Of a stretch of 64,000 bases of DNA, positions 59,951 to 64,000 are shown in pieces. A model generated the notes under the pieces. It saw nothing but the letters and a program-made list of their open reading frames with translations. It did not search any database and was not told the origin of the DNA. Location: positions 124,001-188,000 of the forward strand of contig CAJYLO010000025.1 of the NCBI GenBank assembly GCA_913776245.1, in the 5' to 3' direction. Positions within the stretch are counted from its first letter, which is position 1. The number at the start of each line of letters is the position of its first letter. Made by a program: the position numbers and the translations under genes. This DNA comes from an uncultured Chryseobacterium sp. (lineage in GTDB: Bacteria > Bacteroidota > Bacteroidia > Flavobacteriales > Weeksellaceae).

Positions 59951-62395
59951 TCAGAGTTTAAAGTTTAATGTCACGTTGAAGAATCTTCCCGTCAGTCTAA
60001 CCGGAACAGGATAATAAACACTTGGTGAAGAACTGACATCACTGACCCATTGGTTTGCAATTGTATTATTGATATTGAATGCGTTGAAAATCTGAACTCC
60101 CAAACTTAACTCCTTAAAATTTTTCCAAAAAGTGCCGCTGGCTTTATTATCTTTCTGATCAATAAAAATCTTTGTAAGACCGATATCTACCCTTTTGTAG
60201 GAAGGTAATGTTTTCTGATAACGGTAAGCTGCATAATAATCCGGCAATCCTGCGCTGTCAAATGATACCGGAGTTCCCGAATTGATTCCGCTGGCAAAGG
60301 TCAATGTCAGATTTACTCTCATGCTCGTAAATTTCGGCATATAATCCTGGTAAAACATTGAAAAGCGGAAACGCTGGTCTGTTGGTCTTGGGATGTACCC
60401 TTTTCCATCAATACTTTCATAGACTCTGGCATAACTGGCAGAAACCCAGGAATCTACTCCAGGAACAAACTGACCGAATAATCTGGCATCCAATCCATAC
60501 GCATAACCTTCTGAGTTATTCTTTCCGGCATAGCGGATTCTGACATTATCCAGATAATAAGGAATCAGGTTTTCCATTTTCTTATAATACGCTTCAGTAG
60601 TAAGTTTGAATGGTTTTCTGTCTTTACCACCCACCTGGAACTCATAATCATTAGCAATGATAATCTGATAAGATTTCTGAGCTTCAATATTTGGGTTGAA
60701 TGCACCCGTAAGATCCTTGATCTCTTTATAAAATGGAGCCTGGTAATAAACACCACCTGAGATCCTGAACAACATATCCATATCCCAGTTCGGTTTGATG
60801 GCAATTTGCGCTCTCGGACTAAACAGCGTCTGCTTGTTGAAGCTCCAGTTCTGTATTCTTGCGCCGCCATTCACAAAAATCCTGTTGCTTCCCCAGTAGA
60901 ATTTCTTAGAAAACTGTGCATAAGCCGAGATTCTGGTTGGTGAGATATTATTTTGTCCGGCAATGTTGAATTTCAGATTGAGATCCGATGTATCAAGCTG
61001 TCCCGGGATGACGAAATCTCTTGGAGTGCTGTAACCGATAGAATCTACAAACTGCCATTCATTGGTAAAATCTTTAATCGTTTCCCTTTCGAATTTGGCG
61101 CCGACTTCAATATCCGTATTGACATCCGGCGAAAATTTTGTTCTGAACTGCGATCCAACGACGCGAACTAATAAATCATTTCTTGCATGATCTATCTGTC
61201 CGCCGGCATCATAACCTGCAACAGGATTTCCTTCCTCATCAAATGCTTCCAAAATGTAGCCGGAAGCTAAAGAATAATACTCTCTTTCTCTGTTCTGATA
61301 AGCAAAATTATCTAATGTAAACTGCCATTTTTTATTTGGTTTGAAATTGACACTCACCGTTCCCATTATATTCTTGTACTCATCGTCTTCCTGCCCGTTA
61401 TAAAAAACAGTCAGCCTCAAAGGACGCTGAAGGCTTCCGAAATCCACTTCCTTCTGCTTGGGAACCATTTTATAATCGTTCTTGGCAAAATAACCTAAGA
61501 AAGACAATGACCATTTTTCATTGAACTGGTAATTAAGATAAGATTGCAGATCAAAGTACTGCGGGTTGAAGTCGGTATCTTCATTCAGCGTGTTGAGTAC
61601 CAAATTCGTGTTCCTGTAACGGCCAGAAATAAGACCTGTGAGTTTTTTATCCCTGGATGCAAAACCTGTGGTCAGCCTCCCGCCAATCAGGCTTGCTTCA
61701 CCGGAAAGCTCAAACTTTTCCGGCTGTCTGTAATAAATATTTAAAGCGGATGACATTTTATCACCATATCTCGGCTCAAAACCACCTGCTGAGAAATTGA
61801 TGGTGGAAACCATATCAGGATTGATGATACTCATCCCTTCCTGTAAAGAGTTACGAACCAGAAATGGCCTGTAAAGCTCGATATCATTAATGTAAATCAA
61901 ATTCTCATCATAATTTCCGCCTCTTACCATATACTGAGAGCTGAGCTCAGCGTTGGAGTTTACGGAAGGTAAACTTTTGATAAGACTTTCCACTCCGCCA
62001 CCAAGCGAAATAACGGTCTGTGCTTCCTTCGCCGAAATTTCTACAGAGGTAAGATCATTAGTGGTCCGTTTTGCTCTTTTCTGGAAAACGACTTCCTGGA
62101 TTTCATTTTCTTTAGCGACAGGAAGAAAAAGAACATTGACAGATTGCGATCTCGGCGATGTTTTAATGACTTTTGAAAAGCCTTTAAAATTCTCTTTTTG
62201 TACTTTCAGTTCCTGCTCTGTGGTGGCAATCGGGATCTTTATGAAACCATTATTATCGGTTTTATAAGACTGATTGTTATAGGTTACCTCTGCATCGGAA
62301 ACCGATTTTCCGTCTTCGTCCAGAACTTTTAGGGTGATTTGTGAAAATGCCGTCAGTGGCAATAAAAAGAGAATTAAAAAGATATAATTTTTCAA
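59951..62395 (-). CDS. TonB-dependent outer membrane receptor
   Basis: The product has 814 residues. A signal peptide (to about residue 19, TAFSQ) is followed by a carboxypeptidase-like regulatory domain (20-95), a plug domain (about 100-230; EIQEVVFQKRAKRT..., LIKSLPSVNSNAELSSQYMVRGG) and a 22-stranded barrel ending in an aromatic strand (FFNVTLNFKL). The start appears to be TTG; the upstream frame closes after five codons without an ATG. It imports a ligand using TonB-ExbBD energy. The ligand is unknown; there is no SusD partner, so it is not a typical polysaccharide-utilisation SusC. Confidence 0.9.
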   Translation of the reverse strand: MKNYIFLILFLLPLTAFSQITLKVLDEDGKSVSDAEVTYNNQSYKTDNNGFIKIPIATTEQELKVQKENFKGFSKVIKTSPRSQSVNVLFLPVAKENEIQEVVFQKRAKRTTNDLTSVEISAKEAQTVISLGGGVESLIKSLPSVNSNAELSSQYMVRGGNYDENLIYINDIELYRPFLVRNSLQEGMSIINPDMVSTINFSAGGFEPRYGDKMSSALNIYYRQPEKFELSGEASLIGGRLTTGFASRDKKLTGLISGRYRNTNLVLNTLNEDTDFNPQYFDLQSYLNYQFNEKWSLSFLGYFAKNDYKMVPKQKEVDFGSLQRPLRLTVFYNGQEDDEYKNIMGTVSVNFKPNKKWQFTLDNFAYQNREREYYSLASGYILEAFDEEGNPVAGYDAGGQIDHARNDLLVRVVGSQFRTKFSPDVNTDIEVGAKFERETIKDFTNEWQFVDSIGYSTPRDFVIPGQLDTSDLNLKFNIAGQNNISPTRISAYAQFSKKFYWGSNRIFVNGGARIQNWSFNKQTLFSPRAQIAIKPNWDMDMLFRISGGVYYQAPFYKEIKDLTGAFNPNIEAQKSYQIIIANDYEFQVGGKDRKPFKLTTEAYYKKMENLIPYYLDNVRIRYAGKNNSEGYAYGLDARLFGQFVPGVDSWVSASYARVYESIDGKGYIPRPTDQRFRFSMFYQDYMPKFTSMRVNLTLTFASGINSGTPVSFDSAGLPDYYAAYRYQKTLPSYKRVDIGLTKIFIDQKDNKASGTFWKNFKELSLGVQIFNAFNINNTIANQWVSDVSSSPSVYYPVPVRLTGRFFNVTLNFKL

Positions 62396-62445
62396 AGCTG
62401 TAGTTTTTTAATCTGATGTTTATTGTTTTTGTACTATTGAATCAA

Positions 62446-62453
62446 CAAAAATA
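62446..62453 (-). promoter_or_regulatory. -7 box (TATTTTTG) for the TonB-dependent receptor
   Basis: CAAAAATA on the plus strand is an exact TAnnTTTG on the minus strand, 50 bases before the TTG start. Confidence 0.5.
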
Positions 62454-62516
62454 GCAATTAATACAAAGAACGAAAGAATATTTGAAATTCTTGTGCTAAA
62501 AACTGAAATAAATAAA

Positions 62517-62537
62517 AAGTCCGGTAATTCCGGACTT
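62517..62537 (-). terminator. Terminator of kdsA
   Basis: An AAGTCCGG/CCGGACTT stem with a 5-base loop is followed on the minus strand by TTTATTTATTT. Confidence 0.85.
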
Positions 62538-62544
62538 CATTTTT

Positions 62545-63354
62545 TTATAATATGGCTTCTCTGATTCTGGTAAGTTTCCCTAAAAGATCATTCAGCAAAT
62601 CCAGCTTCAGCATATTGGCACCGTCTGATTTTGCAACGGAAGGATCCGGATGTGTTTCTATGAAAATGCCGTCCGCTCCTACTGCAATCCCTGCTTTTGC
62701 TATTGTCTCAATCAGTTCCGGTCTGCCACCAGTCACTCCCGAATTCTGATTCGGTTGCTGAAGTGAATGGGTAACATCCAGAATCACCGGAGAATATCCT
62801 CTCATTGTGGGGATTCCGCGGAAATCTACTACCAGATCCGTATATCCGAAAGAATTTCCTCTTTCAATAATTGCTGTTTTTTCATTACCGGAATCTTTCA
62901 CCTTCTGAACTGCAAATTTCATAGATTCCGGCGAGAGAAACTGCCCTTTTTTAAGAGTCACCGCTTTCCCTGTTTCAGCAGCAGCTATCAAAAGATCCGT
63001 CTGCCTTACTAAAAATGCAGGAATCTGTAAAACATCCACATATTCCGCAGCCAAAGCAGCGTGATCGTTTTCATGAATGTCAGTTGTAGTCGGAACATTG
63101 AACGTCTCCCCTACTTTCCTCAGGATTTTTAACGCTTTCTCATCTCCGATTCCGGTGAAGGAATCTACTCGGCTTCTATTAGCCTTTCTGAAGCTTCCTT
63201 TGAAGATGTAAGGAATATTATATTTGTCGGACAACTTCACGATATGCTCTGCAATCTGCAATGCCATTGTTTCATCTTCAATAGCACAAGGCCCTGCGAT
63301 CAGGAAAAAATTATTCGAATCTTTGTGATGAATATGATCTAAATATTGTATCAT
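62545..63354 (-). CDS. kdsA: 3-deoxy-8-phosphooctulonate synthase
   Basis: The product has 269 residues. IAGPCAIE (about 19-26), FKGSFRKANRSR (51-62), TDIHE and FIETHPDPSVAKSDG are KdsA signatures. It condenses PEP and arabinose 5-phosphate to Kdo-8-P for lipid A-core synthesis, which confirms a Gram-negative envelope. The protein lacks the aroF-type features of DAHP synthase. It has its own -7 box and terminator. Confidence 0.96.
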   Translation of the reverse strand: MIQYLDHIHHKDSNNFFLIAGPCAIEDETMALQIAEHIVKLSDKYNIPYIFKGSFRKANRSRVDSFTGIGDEKALKILRKVGETFNVPTTTDIHENDHAALAAEYVDVLQIPAFLVRQTDLLIAAAETGKAVTLKKGQFLSPESMKFAVQKVKDSGNEKTAIIERGNSFGYTDLVVDFRGIPTMRGYSPVILDVTHSLQQPNQNSGVTGGRPELIETIAKAGIAVGADGIFIETHPDPSVAKSDGANMLKLDLLNDLLGKLTRIREAIL

Positions 63355-63407
63355 TTCTTTGGTTTTAGAATTATAATTTCAGAATGAACGACTCCAAAAT
63401 CTGAGTA

Positions 63408-63415
63408 CAAATATA
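63408..63415 (-). promoter_or_regulatory. -7 box (TATATTTG) for kdsA
   Basis: CAAATATA on the plus strand, an exact TAnnTTTG on the minus strand, 53 bases before the ATG. Confidence 0.5.
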
Positions 63416-63471
63416 CGGAATTAATAACGCAATTTTTTTCCGACTTGCGCTATCACAATGGTTGAAATTAT

Positions 63472-64000
63472 CTATTTATCAAATTTGATGATGATTTTTT
63501 GGAATGTATTAATGTTGCGGCTCGTCATTTTATCTTTTAGGCTTTTCTTCCCGAGAACTTTCCCAAAGTCGGAATCCAGCGTTTGTCCTTTCGGGACTTG
63601 CCAGTAGAAAATACCATTGACGATTTTACCCTTTTCATTCTCTGCGTGATTTGATTTTTGAAATTCTTCCAGCAGAGTTTCTTCTACTTTTTCAGAACCC
63701 AGAAAAACATAATTGTGACAATTTTCGACCGGCGGAAACGGATCATTCTCTAAAATTTCGTTGATTTCTTTTTCGTTTTTAATAAAAAGAAAGGCATCAT
63801 AATTAAAATGTTCCGACATTGATTTTTCTAAGATCTTCTTTAATTCGGATGAAGTTTTATCGGACTGAAACAGAATATTTCCGCTCGCCAAAACCGAAGA
63901 TACATTCTGAGCGCCCGCATCTGAAAACACTTTGCAGACATCTGCCATTTTCATATTGGTTCCTTTGACATTAACACCCCGGAGAAACGCACAGTATTTT
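63472..64000 (-). CDS. DUF1697 protein, 5' end cut by the window edge
   Basis: The frame is open to the right edge. The last codons read K-Y-C-A-F-L-R-G-V-N-V-K-G-T-N, the DUF1697 N-terminus, so only one or two codons including the start are missing. The visible product has 175 residues, with SSVLASGNILFQS typical of the family. DUF1697 is an uncharacterised alpha/beta protein. An internal ATG at 63954 would remove the conserved start and is not chosen. Confidence 0.9.
   Translation of the reverse strand, partial: KYCAFLRGVNVKGTNMKMADVCKVFSDAGAQNVSSVLASGNILFQSDKTSSELKKILEKSMSEHFNYDAFLFIKNEKEINEILENDPFPPVENCHNYVFLGSEKVEETLLEEFQKSNHAENEKGKIVNGIFYWQVPKGQTLDSDFGKVLGKKSLKDKMTSRNINTFQKIIIKFDK

Overview
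The window looks like chromosome of a member of the Bacteroidota, class Flavobacteriia, most likely the Chryseobacterium/Epilithonimonas group (family Weeksellaceae). The reasons are AT-rich DNA, -7 promoter boxes of the TAnnTTTG type ahead of many genes, proteins with type IX secretion (T9SS) C-terminal sorting domains, PorT-like and SusC-like outer membrane proteins, a split KdpD, and many short palindromic intergenic repeats. The genus is an inference; no rRNA gene is present. I saw no prophage, insertion sequence or CRISPR array.

Layout. 1-2.2 kb: a cut-off four-helix coiled-coil membrane protein followed by a vWA-like lipoprotein. 2.3-12.9 kb: a complete potassium-uptake (Kdp) locus, with a sigma-54-type response regulator, three tiny membrane proteins ending in KdpF, KdpA, KdpB, KdpC, an outer membrane porin, a KdpD sensor without its kinase half, and a separate PAS/HAMP histidine kinase. 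12.9-20.2 kb: tRNA-Gln, menE, arfB, a DUF922 protein, cytidine deaminase, recF behind a RelE/ParE toxin-antitoxin pair, an Omp85/POTRA-like protein and a UbiA-like protein. 20.4-28.9 kb: a 2003-residue alpha-2-macroglobulin-like protein with a SusC/TonB-plug-like segment, and a T9SS-secreted metallopeptidase. 29-42 kb (mostly minus strand): a PorT-like barrel, aroB, a DUF4476 protein, lpdA, yggS (plus strand), a four-gene glycosyltransferase/deacetylase set, dapD, an NlpC/P60 lipoprotein and an LTA-synthase-like enzyme. 42.2-46 kb: tRNA-Ala, a DUF2007 protein and a lysine-degradation pair (aldehyde dehydrogenase, then lysine 6-aminotransferase). 46-64 kb: DoxX, Era, a T9SS protein, NrnA, DUF1304, an alpha/beta hydrolase, ExbD, an acetyltransferase, DsbD, TilS, an OmpA lipoprotein, an O-methyltransferase, an SH3/NlpC protein, a LipL32-like exported protein, a TonB-dependent receptor, KdsA and a DUF1697 protein cut by the right edge.

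How they work together. The 2.3-12.9 kb block reads as one potassium-starvation module in which KdpD and a classical histidine kinase are separate proteins and the regulator is an NtrC-type sigma-54 activator instead of KdpE. The rest is mainly core metabolism and cell-envelope work: aroB, menE, dapD, kdsA, glycan synthesis, outer membrane proteins and secreted proteins.

The most unusual points are these. (1) Short repeats of several families lie between genes, and apparent in-frame fragments of such repeats lie inside kdpB, menE, recF (twice) and the macroglobulin gene. (2) A long repeat with a nested hairpin occurs at 15.6 and 49.5 kb in opposite orientation, with a degenerate third copy at 57.1 kb. 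(3) There is a homologue of the Leptospira surface protein LipL32 without a lipid-attachment cysteine. (4) The macroglobulin carries a SusC-like plug motif and has lost its thioester residues. (5) Two uncharacterised microproteins precede kdpF.
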